Source: Nannochloris sp. 'desiccata'
Lineage: Eukaryota; Chlorophyta; Trebouxiophyceae; Chlorellales; Chlorellaceae
Direction: 5' to 3'
Length of the DNA stretch: 64,000 nucleotides
Assembly: GCA_019044685.2 (NCBI GenBank)
Contig: JAGTXX020000005.1
Location: forward strand, 1-64,000
A program made the position numbers and the translations under genes. The notes under the pieces are model-generated. The model was not told the origin of the DNA. It saw only the letters and a program-made list of their open reading frames with translations, and did no database searches. This document shows positions 20,398-30,394 of this stretch, one piece after another (within the stretch, counting starts at the first letter, position 1; every line of letters begins with the position of its first letter).

Positions 20398-22857
20398 TTA
20401 CTCGTACTCATCCCTTCCTTTCTTTGCCCCATTCTGCACCACAGCTTGTGCAGAATACATCTCCGCCAACTGTTCAGGTGACGTTGAGTCTTCAGGCCCC
20501 TTATCGTCTCTCACTCTCACCAAACGAGGGAACCGAATGGAAATTCCTTTATTATCATCCAACAAACCGACTCCCGCCATATGTGCCGGCGAAATAGAGA
20601 TATCAGCTGCTTTGACCTCCCACACAGCCCTCGCATCAAACCACACATCCGGGGTCAAAGAATCTGAGAATCTATAGTATCGTTTCGCCTCAGGTATGAC
20701 ACTTTCCTTTAAAGATTCACTCAGATCTTTTAATAATTCTTCAGAAAATCCGGTGCCAATTTTGCAAATGGTTTGATATTCCTCATTATCTGGGTTCCAC
20801 ACAGCGAGTAAGTACGATCCGTACACTCCAGTACGTTTTCCACGACCGAACCATCCCCCAATAGGCACACAATCGAAGGTATCTCCTACCCCTTCGATGT
20901 AATCTTTCTTTAATTTCAGCCAATGAGAAGAACGTTTTGACGGCTCATAGGAATCATCCAAAGTTTTCACAATCAAGCCTTCAGTACCATGTTCCACTGA
21001 ATCATCCAGGAATTTGGTTAATTCTTCTACATCGTGGGAAGTTTTCGCTTCAGCAAACTCGAATTTGCCAGGAATGGGGATTAAGGATTTATAGAGAGCT
21101 TCCCGACGAGCGGTGAGAGGCTCTTGTAAGAGCGACTTGCCGTCGACGTACAAACAGTCAAATGCATAGACACAGACGTTGACTTTAATATTTTCAATGC
21201 TAACGTCCTTTCGAGCGCGGGTAGAAAGAATTTGGAAGGGTAGAATCTTTCCAGCTACGGGGTCATACGCCACGGCCTCTGCATCGAGGACTATAGATTT
21301 CACACCAGGAGCTAAAGCACCAGGGAAGAGTGAAATAATATCAGGATATTTACCTGTATTATTTTCACTATTACGGCTATACACTTGGACAGTACCATCT
21401 TCCTTGACGTGAATTTGGGCACGCTCCCCATCGTACTTGTATTCACAAGTAAAAGATTGGTTGGAAAACTTGTCGAGGACTTCAGAAACCCCGTGCGTGG
21501 GTTTGGCGAGCATGGGTTTGATAGGTACACCAGGTGTAAAGTGCACTTTATTGGGGATATCCGAAACCGGCCCCTCCAACAAAGCCGGGATCAATTCTTC
21601 ATACGATGGGCATTCAGAGTAGACTTGCTTCACTGTTTGGGATGCAGTTTCAAGTGCCGATGCGACAGATTCAGAGGAACCACTGACGCCTTCCTTCTGA
21701 AGCACTGTTGCATGAGCTAAAGCGACAAGGACAGTCTGTTCGGCAAGGCCGATACGGAGTTTACCCTGCAGAGCACGCATGACAAAGCCTGCTTCATTCT
21801 GTTTTGCTCCTACAAGAAGCTTAACAATCATTCCTTTCTTCCTTTCCTGTGATTTGGCTCCCTCAGAAGAAGCGATATCGTGGAAAGCTTTAAAAACACC
21901 GGCAATTGTCAACGGGGGTGGCGCAAACATCGTCCGCTGGGTAGCACGTGCAGCGGTAGCAACTCTCCCTAAATCCCCAATGGTGTCATAATCAGATTTA
22001 ATTGTTGCTTCCTTCTTTCCAGTCGCTTCAGCCAAGGCTTTGATTAAAGTAGCATCACCGAGACCGAGTTCAAGGCCTTCGTGGGCGGGACCAACTCTGT
22101 TGGTACAGAGATAGACCATAGGCAAAAGATCCTCAGGCGTAGTAGCAATCACAGCACGGAAGGCATTTACAAGCATACTGGTAATGACAAGACGTTTCGA
22201 TTCGTCGCCGATTGCGTTAAAAGTGTCAGCCAAGAAAGAAAATGGAACCCGCTCGCCTTCTTTCCACGTAACGATTTTGGCAAGGTCGAATGAACCGTGT
22301 TCAGCGGCAGCTTTGATGGCGAGAGTACCGACACCGTCAACTTTACCACCAGGTTTGCTGACAGGGCTTTTAATGGGGGAAGACTTGGGGCCTTTCTTTC
22401 CTTTCTTTTGTTTCTTCACAGGTTCCTCCTCTTCTTCTCCTTCAGCTTCTGACGACGAGGTGGCTTCAGCTTCTTCTTCCATCTCTTCCTCAGATTGCTC
22501 AGCTATTTCAGCTGCTGCAGCAGCTTTCGCTGCTTTTGCCTGCTCCTCATCGACTACCAAAGTAGCAGAGCGCTTGGCAGTTTTAGCAGCGGGTGCTACT
22601 ACTTTTTCTAAATCAGAGTCTTGGAGATCAGCAGCAGCGACAGCAGGGGCAGCATTCTCTCCGGCTTTGCGCAGACGCTTTAGTTTGCCACCTTCAGCAG
22701 CAGCAGCTGGGGCAGGAGCAGTCCCATCTTCTTCAGGTTTGCGTTTTGGCGAGGGGCTTTCACCCTCTGGCTTGGTAGAAGCAGCTGTAGTTGTAGAGAC
22801 AGGCTTCGGCTTGCCACCAAAGAATGTTGCAATATCCGTTTGTTTAGATTTTGACAT
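20398..22857 (-). CDS. LIG1: ATP-dependent DNA ligase I
   Basis: Seals nicks during lagging-strand replication and excision repair. The 819-residue protein from the ATG at 22857 begins with a PCNA-interacting box (Q-T-D-I-A-T-F-F at residues 6-13), then a long acidic/Lys-rich disordered region, the DNA-binding domain, the adenylation domain with catalytic Lys in E-Y-K-Y-D-G-E-R, and the OB fold ending near R-F-P-R-L-V-R-V-R-D-D-K. No intron is seen. The frame stays open 57 codons further upstream (to 23028) without any ATG, and that stretch is Arg/Ala-rich without acidic residues until its end, like an organelle presequence. Plant LIG1 makes mitochondrial and nuclear forms from two starts, so a non-AUG or spliced longer form is possible. 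Confidence 0.96.
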   Translation of the reverse strand: MSKSKQTDIATFFGGKPKPVSTTTAASTKPEGESPSPKRKPEEDGTAPAPAAAAEGGKLKRLRKAGENAAPAVAAADLQDSDLEKVVAPAAKTAKRSATLVVDEEQAKAAKAAAAAEIAEQSEEEMEEEAEATSSSEAEGEEEEEPVKKQKKGKKGPKSSPIKSPVSKPGGKVDGVGTLAIKAAAEHGSFDLAKIVTWKEGERVPFSFLADTFNAIGDESKRLVITSMLVNAFRAVIATTPEDLLPMVYLCTNRVGPAHEGLELGLGDATLIKALAEATGKKEATIKSDYDTIGDLGRVATAARATQRTMFAPPPLTIAGVFKAFHDIASSEGAKSQERKKGMIVKLLVGAKQNEAGFVMRALQGKLRIGLAEQTVLVALAHATVLQKEGVSGSSESVASALETASQTVKQVYSECPSYEELIPALLEGPVSDIPNKVHFTPGVPIKPMLAKPTHGVSEVLDKFSNQSFTCEYKYDGERAQIHVKEDGTVQVYSRNSENNTGKYPDIISLFPGALAPGVKSIVLDAEAVAYDPVAGKILPFQILSTRARKDVSIENIKVNVCVYAFDCLYVDGKSLLQEPLTARREALYKSLIPIPGKFEFAEAKTSHDVEELTKFLDDSVEHGTEGLIVKTLDDSYEPSKRSSHWLKLKKDYIEGVGDTFDCVPIGGWFGRGKRTGVYGSYLLAVWNPDNEEYQTICKIGTGFSEELLKDLSESLKESVIPEAKRYYRFSDSLTPDVWFDARAVWEVKAADISISPAHMAGVGLLDDNKGISIRFPRLVRVRDDKGPEDSTSPEQLAEMYSAQAVVQNGAKKGRDEYE

Positions 22858-23443
22858 CCTGGCCGAGAATGGTAGCTGGGCAGGTGCAAGATCGCTGGCT
22901 AAGTACAATCGAGCTCTTGCTCTAGTGATCAAAGGTCTACGTCGGGCAGCAAAAACCTGCACCTGAACAGGCAGCCTAGCGGCCAACAAATTAAACAGCC
23001 TGGTAAACGTCTTGGATTGTCCGGGCACACTCTTGGCGTCCCTAACAAACTTTTTAAAGTTTGAATTTTAAATTGATCACAAAGGCCAATGAAGGAGCCA
23101 AGGCCTAAAGCAGTGAATCCTAAGCCACCTACAATTTTACACTTGCATTAGCATGTATGGAAATGCGAGGATATTGTGAATTTAAGGATGTCACTTTTGC
23201 CTAGAAACGGAAAAAAGCTAGAAACGATTTTTTGCAGCCACAAAACACCATAATATTTGCAAGCTTAAACAGTTACTTTTTTACACTATATCGTTATATT
23301 CTCTAATCGTATATCCTAAGTTCATTTCATTTGATTGCTTCCTTGTCAAAAATTTCATTTGGACAATTCATCTGGCTGGTTGTAGACAAAACCAATTTTA
23401 AGCAGCATCTAAACTTCCTTAGCGCTCCAAACATACAAATATA
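22858..23443. promoter_or_regulatory. Divergent upstream region of LIG1 and the M50 protease
   Basis: These 586 bases lie between the two start codons. The first 170 or so stay in frame with the ligase and may encode an alternative N-terminus. The remainder is AT-rich and presumably holds both promoters. Confidence 0.4.
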
Positions 23444-24817
23444 ATGCAGACGTTCCTACCTACGCAGCAATCAAGCTGCATCTCCACAGCTTCACGCCAG
23501 AAATTGACCACCTTCACGACACAACGCCCCTGTGCTGGTCGTCGTCTCCGCTCCTTGCCAATTCTCAACGTCGCGCAGCCTCAGCGCAAGCAGCAGTTAA
23601 CCACCACGACGACAACTATTTCTAGTACAAGAAACACCAGCAGCACCCCTGCTATTAAAAATTTGTTGAAAACAGGATCGCTCTCTCTTCTCGGCTTTGG
23701 CAGTTTGACCACAGCCATCATGGGTTTCGACGTGTCAGGCCCTGGCAGCGTTCTTGAAGCCCTTGGCGTCCTCGCTGCAGTTGTTGGAGTCCATGAACTT
23801 GGCCATTTCACTGCTGCAAGGCTTCAAAATATCCATGTTACTAAATTTGCCATCGGATTTGGGCCGCCGTTAATTACGTATCAAGGCGGGGAAGTGGAGT
23901 ACACCCTGCGTGCTCTTCCCTTGGGTGGATTTGTGGCATTTCCAGATGACGACCCAGATTGTCCATACCCTATTGATGATCCTGACCTTTTACGCAACAG
24001 ACCAGTGCTTGATCGCGCCGTTGTTACAATTGCTGGTGTGGTTGCTAATTGCATTTTTGCCTTTACTATTTGCGTTGTTCAAGCAAGTACTATCGGATTA
24101 CCAATTCCTACCTATATGCCTGGGGTGAAATTAGGACCTATTTACCCTGGCAGTGTCGCTGACAAATCAGGGCTTAGGAAAGGTGATCTGGTACTTAGCA
24201 TTGGAGATTTGAAAGTGGCCCCCTCGCCCCGTGCCGTAGACGACGTAGTCACATACATCGCAACCCGCCCTGGAACTACACTCCCTGTCGCATTCGAACG
24301 TGAGGGGCAGAAACTCTCCTTGGACATAACCCCTGCTGAACAGCCAGATGGTACTGGACGTATTGGAGTGTCTCTTGGTGCCAATGTGACGGTAGACAGG
24401 AAGAAAGCACAAGATATCGGGACAGCGCTCTCTCTAGGATCTCAGGATTTTAGTAGATTGTTGGGAACTGTATTAAAAGGGCTTTCTCAGTTTGTGAGTA
24501 ATTTCCAACAGACGGCAGAACGTGTCTCTGGGCCAGTCGCCATCTTGGCTGTAGGCTCTGAAGTAGCAAGAACAGATGCCACTGGTTTATATCAATTTGC
24601 GGCCCTAATTAATCTTAATTTAGCAGTAGTTAATGTTTTGCCATTACCAGCGTTAGATGGTGGCTTTTTGGCGTTGCAGTTGTTGGAGACGATCAGAGGC
24701 GGCAAGAAATTAGATGAGAACGTTGAGAAGGCAATCATGGCAAGTGGGTTTTTATTGTTGACTGGCGTTGGATTATTCTTAATAGCACGGGATGCAGTTT
24801 CATTGTTACATTTGTAA
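23444..24817 (+). CDS. Plastid site-2 protease, M50/RseP-ARASP type
   Basis: An intramembrane zinc metalloprotease. In plants the ARASP branch sits in the chloroplast inner membrane. The 457-residue product has a Ser/Thr/Arg-rich transit-peptide-like N-terminus of about 80 residues, the H-E-L-G-H zinc motif at about residue 115, a PDZ domain (P-G-S-V-A-D-K-S-G-L-R-K-G-D, about residues 225-300) and the second conserved site N-V-L-P-L-P-A-L-D-G-G near residue 400. Multiple membrane segments flank these. It is a single exon starting at the first ATG. The stop codon overlaps a TGTAA (TTG-TAA), a possible poly(A) element. Confidence 0.92.
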   Translation: MQTFLPTQQSSCISTASRQKLTTFTTQRPCAGRRLRSLPILNVAQPQRKQQLTTTTTTISSTRNTSSTPAIKNLLKTGSLSLLGFGSLTTAIMGFDVSGPGSVLEALGVLAAVVGVHELGHFTAARLQNIHVTKFAIGFGPPLITYQGGEVEYTLRALPLGGFVAFPDDDPDCPYPIDDPDLLRNRPVLDRAVVTIAGVVANCIFAFTICVVQASTIGLPIPTYMPGVKLGPIYPGSVADKSGLRKGDLVLSIGDLKVAPSPRAVDDVVTYIATRPGTTLPVAFEREGQKLSLDITPAEQPDGTGRIGVSLGANVTVDRKKAQDIGTALSLGSQDFSRLLGTVLKGLSQFVSNFQQTAERVSGPVAILAVGSEVARTDATGLYQFAALINLNLAVVNVLPLPALDGGFLALQLLETIRGGKKLDENVEKAIMASGFLLLTGVGLFLIARDAVSLLHL

Positions 24818-25136
24818 TCTTTTAGATCTGTTGCTAGTTCTATTAATTAATAATGATATTTTTTTAATAACTTGTCAGCATTTTTATTTTCGAAGAGGCC
24901 GCTAACGGATAATTTTCTGTAAGTAATCTTACTTTTCTTTTCGAAGTATCTTACATTATTGTAAATAAAAAAATCAGTTATTTTCTGCTAAAGGAAAGCT
25001 AAACGAAGCACCAAAAAAAAGAATTAAACCATTCTATACTAGACATGAAGATGAGACTAGAAGACCAGAAAGATCATGCCAGAGAGGCCACTCACTGGCC
25101 GGCATCATTTTAACGCTACAAAAAGCGGTAAATTTC
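24818..25136. other. Convergent intergenic region, M50 protease and SAHH
   Basis: These 319 bases hold two converging 3' ends. The sequence is AT-rich and I see no gene or repeat in it. Confidence 0.4.
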
Positions 25137-26851
25137 TTAGTAACGGTACATGGCAGGCTTGTAAGGACCTTCCTTGGGTACGTTGATGTAAGTAGACTGG
25201 TCATCAGAAAGCACCGTTAACTTGGCTCCGAGCTTGTCCAAATGGAGGCGTGCAACCTCTTCATCGAGGTGCTTGGGGAGCACATAGACCTTCTTCTCGT
25301 ACTTTCCAGAAGTGCGTTCGTTCCAAAGCTCAAGCTGAGCAATGACCTGGTTAGTGAAAGAGCAAGACATCACAAAAGAAGGATGTCCAGTAGCGCATCC
25401 CAAGTTAAGGAGACGTCCTTCAGCCAAGATGATCACTCCGTGACCATCTTCGAAAATGAAGCGATCAACCTGAGGTTTGATGTTCTGGCGTTTGACACCA
25501 GGCCAAGACATGACACCAGCCATATCAATTTCGTTATCGAAGTGACCAATGTTACCGACAATAGCATTGTGCTTCATTTTAGCCATATCAGAAGCCATGA
25601 TGATATCCTTGTTACCTGTGGTGGTAATGAAGATGTCGATATAGGAGACACAGTCATCAAGGGGGAGGATCTGGTATCCCTCCATAGCAGCCTGAAGAGC
25701 GCAAATGGGATCAATCTCGGAAACGATCACACGAGCACCGGCAGCCTTCATGGCGGAAGCACATCCCTTGCCAACATCACCATAGCCAGCAATGAAGGCA
25801 GTCTTTCCTGCAATCATAACATCAGTAGCACGCATAATACCATCGGGGAGAGAGTGACGGCATCCGTACACGTTGTCGAATTTGGATTTAGTGACAGAGT
25901 CGTTGACGTTGATGGCAGGGAAGAGTAATGTTCCAGCAGCAGTCATCTCGTAAAGACGCTTGACACCGGTGGTGGTTTCCTCGGAAACTCCGACGAGTTT
26001 CTTAGACATACGGGTCCAGCGAGTGGGGTCCTTGGGGAGGTTGTCGCGGATAAGACCGAGGACAATCTGGAATTCGAGGTTATCAGTGGAGGTAGGGTCA
26101 GGGAGGGTGCCGTCCTTGGCGTAGAGCTCTTCTGCCTTGACACCTTCGTGGATGAGGAGAGTGGCATCACCACCATCATCAACGAGGAGATCAGGGCCAT
26201 CGCCTTCAGGCCAGATAAGAGCCTGTTCAGTGCACCACCAGTACTCTTCGAGGGTCTCACCCTTCCAGGCAAAGACAGCAGCAGTGTCGCGGGCGACAGC
26301 AGCGGCAGCATGATCCTGGGTGGAGAAAATGTTGCAAGAGCACCAACGGACCTCAGCGCCGAGAGCGGTGAGGGTCTCGATGAGAGCAGCAGTTTGGATG
26401 GTCATGTGGAGGGATCCAGTGATCTGGGCACCCTTGAAAGGCTGCTGGGGACCGAATTTGGAACGGCACGCCATGAGACCAGGCATTTCAGCCTCAGCAA
26501 GTTCAATCTCCAAGCGACCGAAATCAGCCTGGGTCATGTCCTTGACCTTGAACTGCAATTGGAAAAAGCAGTAAATTTGAAGAATGTAAGTATTTATTGA
26601 CCTTAACAACCTTGTTACACAAAGCAGCCACAGATTCAGTGCTAACCGTCGTCAATCGCAGCTCTGATGACATGTGTATGGGTGTCAAAGACCATCAAAG
26701 TATCTGATCACCCACTTTCATGCATCCTCAGCACGCGATTGCGTCGATCAGCGGCAGCCCATGTGCACCAGCAGCCAGCAATCTTGTTTTGATTTCTTAC
26801 CTCGCGTCCAGTGGCAGTCTTCTCAACAACAGTCATAGTAGAAGAAGCCAT
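25137..26851 (-). CDS. Adenosylhomocysteinase (S-adenosylhomocysteine hydrolase)
   Basis: Cleaves S-adenosylhomocysteine to adenosine and homocysteine, so it clears the product inhibitor of methyltransferases; cytosolic, NAD-dependent. Exon 1 (26801-26851, M-A-S-S ... G-R-E) joins exon 2 (25137-26552) over a 248-base GTAAG...TGCAG intron, restoring G-R-E-F-K-V-K-D-M. The product has 488 residues, the plant length, and includes the plant-type insertion of about 40 residues ([14 protein letters not shown]). The NAD site G-Y-G-D-V-G-K-G and the conserved C-terminal Y-R-Y are present. The stop after Y-R-Y is TAA, which confirms a standard code. The start lies 234 bases from the divergent phosphopantetheinyl transferase. 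Confidence 0.97.
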
Positions 26852-27085
26852 TTTGACGAGTAGATCCACAAAGAATTTACCCGAATATTGAAAGAGGAAG
26901 AGACAGCTGCAATGCTGTTGCTTTGAAGACGTTGGTCATTGCGTGCATTTTCGGAAATTCCTGGGTCGAAGAGTGAATCCAACGACTTGTTTTGGCATAC
27001 TTAGAGCTTGAATTTTCAAGCTTGTATTCATAAATGTACATCCCAAATGCGCCCACCAATGCAGATCATCTAGATCTTACCTTCC
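26852..27085. promoter_or_regulatory. Bidirectional promoter region, SAHH and phosphopantetheinyl transferase
   Basis: These 234 bases separate two divergent start codons. This short space must serve both genes. Confidence 0.5.
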
Positions 27086-28106
27086 ATGACGTCAAAGGGC
27101 CGATTACGACTGGCGGTCAATGTGACCAAATGGGAACCCAATCCACAAGAGTTTCAATTCTTATGCACATTACTTCCTGCTGCAGACTCCGAAGCCTGTA
27201 ATAAATTTAGATTTTTTGATGATAAGAAGAGAGCATTAGTGAGCAGGTTGTTACAGCGGCATGCTGCTTTTATGGCCCTTGATATTCCTCACGAGGCGGT
27301 GATCATAGAGCGGACAAAGGGACGAAAGCCTTATGTAGCTAACAACATAGAGAAACTACATGCACCAAATTATAACTATAGTGTGTCACATGAGGTAAAG
27401 GGCTCATTTTTTGACGGCTTGAGCAAGCTGTTATTGGCTTAGAGAGCATTGTTGAATCAAAAGTGAGTATTAACCACCTCCTCTGAGAACCATAGAATAA
27501 TTTCAATTTTCTACATTTCTCCTACAGGGTAATTACGTTGTGTTAGCCTCAGAAGATATCTGTGTGTGTGGATGTGATGTGGCAGCCCCTCACCAACTCC
27601 GCCGTAACGCAGGCCAGCCTCTTGCAGACGTCCTCGCTGGTTTTACTAAACAGCTCACTCCCGACGAGTGGGCAACAGTCAGAGGAAGCCCTCTAGAATC
27701 CGAGGTAGAGTCCCGTTTTCGCAAATTTTGGAGCTTGAAAGAAGCCTTTGTAAAAGCTACTGGTGAAGGACTGGGATTTGATCTTGGAAGGTGCGCTTTT
27801 CAATTAAAAAATGATAATAAACAGGCAAGCGTTGCAGTTGATGGCGTTCCGCAACCTTCGTGGACTTTCCATTTACACGAACTCGGGCAAGATCATTGCG
27901 TATCCGTCGCACGGGCACCTATTCCTGTTATTGTAGATGCATGGGGAGGGTTTAAAGCTACGTTGCAGCTACCTAATGTGCCCAATGAGCGTCATTCTGA
28001 GGCGCTGACAGCTTCGGAACCTCCTTTTACAATGCTTCGTGTCGCGGATTTGATATCAGAGAGCCGACATGCAGAGTATGAAGCTGCTGGTGGAGATCTT
28101 TTGTGA
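27086..28106 (+). CDS. 4'-Phosphopantetheinyl transferase (AASDHPPT/Sfp type)
   Basis: Transfers phosphopantetheine from coenzyme A to a conserved Ser of acyl or peptidyl carrier proteins. Exon 1 (27086-27394) and exon 2 (27528-28106) join over a GTAAAG...TACAG intron to restore the family motif N-Y-S-V-S-H-E-G-N-Y-V-V-L-A; the product has 295 residues. The second half holds the G-C-D-V magnesium site and the signature F-W-S-L-K-E-A-F-V-K-A-T-G-E-G-L-G-F. It resembles the broad-specificity human enzyme in layout. No clear transit peptide is seen, so a cytosolic form is likely. Confidence 0.92.
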
Positions 28107-28417
28107 GGGTGCATGTGCCAAGTAATACATCGAAACACCACCACTCATAGAGTTCCGCTCCAGTTTTTTATTAACCTTCTTCTTATGTGCCATATTTGAA
28201 TGATTTTACAAGCCTTCTCCTTAATAAATTATCCCTGTCTCAATAAATACATACCTAAATTCAAGCTGTTTACAAAGGTATCAACGTATCAAAAATTAGT
28301 ATGTCAATTGGAAAAGAACCGAGCATATCAATAAAAAAACATGACGTACAGAAAAAAATGAGAGATCGATATCGATATGCATTATTTAATAAAAAGGCAC
28401 AGTAAATTTCAAAAGAT
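28107..28417. other. Convergent intergenic region, PPTase and BASS carrier
   Basis: These 311 bases contain two converging 3' ends and AT-rich sequence. No gene is recognised. Confidence 0.4.
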
Positions 28418-29702
28418 TTACATTTCAATTGAGTGATTTAAATTTATGGTACTACTTTTAAGCTCCAATACTCCATTGACGGCTGCTGCCTCTTTAGGAT
28501 TCTGAGCTTCCAACTGGTTTACCCCCACAACCTCCGCCTCCACCTTCATCGCTTCTTCTTTCAATTTCCTTCCCTTTTGAACTCTTAGCACACGTTTCGC
28601 AACTTGCGGAGCAAACCCCGCACCCATAAAGATCTGCACCAGCTGGCCTATTATACAGGGCACAGATAACAGCCCCTGCGTGGCACTGACGTCGGTTAAG
28701 TAAGTAATAGCGGTGACAGCAACCGGAGCAGATTTTTGAGAGCCCATGATAACTACAGCCACACCCTCTTCTATTGGCAAGCTACAGACAAACGTAACTA
28801 CCGCTATGTTGAACATCAGGTAGATTATGTGCTGAACAAGCGTTGCAATAATCATGTACAAAATATTCACAAATTTTTGTTGCGTTAATAGATGCTGAGC
28901 AGCACTGAGCGTTTGCCAAACGATAAAGGCCACATTTGCTACAGAAAACATGCTGAGAGGTTCTTTGTACTTGGTAGCAAAGCGTGCTACAGCTGGAATG
29001 AATTCTCGTAACCCTTTTCCAATTACCGCTGGGACACACACAGTGACAATAAGTTGCCAAAACATTTGACCCAGGGAGAAGCTGACTGTGTAGGTACCTC
29101 CACTGAAAAAAGCTTTCAGCCATAAAGGAAGGGTAATCACTGCGCATAGATTGGTTCCAATCAAGAGTAGCAAAGCAAGGGCGTCATCTCCCTTTGATTG
29201 CCGGACGAGGGCTGCTCCGACTCCTAATGTAGTAGGGGCTGCAGAAAAGATGGCAAGGCCTGCTGCAAACTCTGGTGGAGTGAATGGGATGGCTTGTAAT
29301 GCAAAGCCAAGACAGGGGGTGATGGCTAAGATAGTTACAAAGCCCCAAAGAATGCCCGGCCAAAATTTCAGCGTCGCTTTGCAATTTTTGGTGTTGAGAG
29401 TAAGACCGCTAATGAAGAAAACGACAATGATATTGATCATTTGGAATAGACGGAAAGGGCCGACCTGATTTAATGAAATTTTGAGGAAGAGAAACGAAGG
29501 GGGTCAGCCTTGTGTTGTTTGCCACTGGCGGCGGTGATTGCAAAAATTCTTAAAATGAAACATAGCGTACCTCTATTGAAATGACAGCTATCCCAGGAGC
29601 AGGTGCCGCCATTGCTATCAAAACAGCTATCAAGAATGCCAACGGAAGGAATTGGGCTTTGATAAAGCCCAAAACTCGCTTCACTACATCTTTCCAATTC
29701 AT
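28418..29702 (-). CDS. BASS4/SLC10A7-like sodium-metabolite symporter
   Basis: A ten-helix secondary transporter of the bile acid:sodium symporter superfamily; plant BASS4 is plastid-predicted and its substrate is not known. Exon 1 (29571-29702) joins exon 2 (28418-29464) over a GTACGC...ATCAG intron, giving 392 residues. The merged N-terminus (M-N-W-K-D-V-V-K, then a helix ending M-A-A-P-A-P-G) leads into I-S-G-L-T-L-N-T, A-P-T-T-L-G-V-G-A-A-L and S-Q-K-S-A-P-V, all family blocks. The C-terminal 45 residues are charged. There is no long transit peptide, so the membrane of residence is open. The stop overlaps TGTAA. Confidence 0.85.
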
Positions 29703-29899
29703 CCTTGCAGCGGGCAATGCGCACTACAGGAAGATAATTAAGGCGTGTTCATGTCTCTTTTATGCGTATTATTTCCACGAATTTCAATTAATTTGGAAAT
29801 AATGCCAGTAATTTAGCTGGGCATCAGCGTACTTGTCTTTGCTGGCACAAGCCAAAGCGGCAGGGCGCTAAAACTGCAGTATCAGGCCATGGTAAGGCA

Positions 29900-30312
29900 G
29901 AGTTGACACCCCTTCAACGTTGCTAGTAACTCACACACAACAAAAACTGGACCACCACAACCCCTACTTTACTCACCTCCAAACTCTTGGCTGGAAGCCC
30001 AAACTCTATCCTATTGTCTTCACGCACTCTGGCTGCGTCACAACCTCATTTAGAACCTTCTTAACTGATTGTGGCTTGACAACCCATGCAATCAACTCTC
30101 TCCTCAAGTCAATTCAACTCCAAATTCTTAATTACAACTCAAGTATCCTTCTTACAAGGTATAAACTCTTAACCCAACTCCGCACTCACCTCCTTTCGCC
30201 TACTGGTGTAGGCTAATTACATGTTTACATCTATATAGGGGTGGCCTGAAGCTTGGTGCTTCTCACGATCCCTTAAGTCACCCCCCAGGGGTTCTTTTAT
30301 TTTATTTTATTT
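29900..30312 (+). mobile_element. LINE retrotransposon 3' end, fragment A
   Basis: About 98 codons (29920-30216) resemble the far C-terminus of an algal LINE reverse-transcriptase ORF (P-I-V-F-T-H-S-G-C-V, then F-L-T-D-C-G-L). The ORF is followed by a short 3' UTR with a stem-loop (GAAGC at 30248-30252 pairing with GCTTC at 30258-30262) and a (TTTTA)3 tail at about 30294-30311. No upstream polymerase domain is present, so this is a strongly 5'-truncated insertion. The assignment rests on weak protein similarity plus the tail structure. Confidence 0.42.
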
Positions 30313-30394
30313 CACACACGGGTGTATCAGATCTTGCTTTGAGAAAATCCTCGAGAAGAACAGCATGGTAGTGCAGCACCTTGGCTTTGTTTCC

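Noticed and set aside
22184..22966. 260-codon + strand ORF opposite the ligase N-terminus
   Set aside because: Ser/Ala-rich complement of the ligase's acidic and Ala-rich low-complexity region; the ligase frame has clear family motifs.
25242..25928. 228-codon + strand ORF opposite adenosylhomocysteinase
   Set aside because: Antisense shadow caused by biased codon use in a highly conserved gene.
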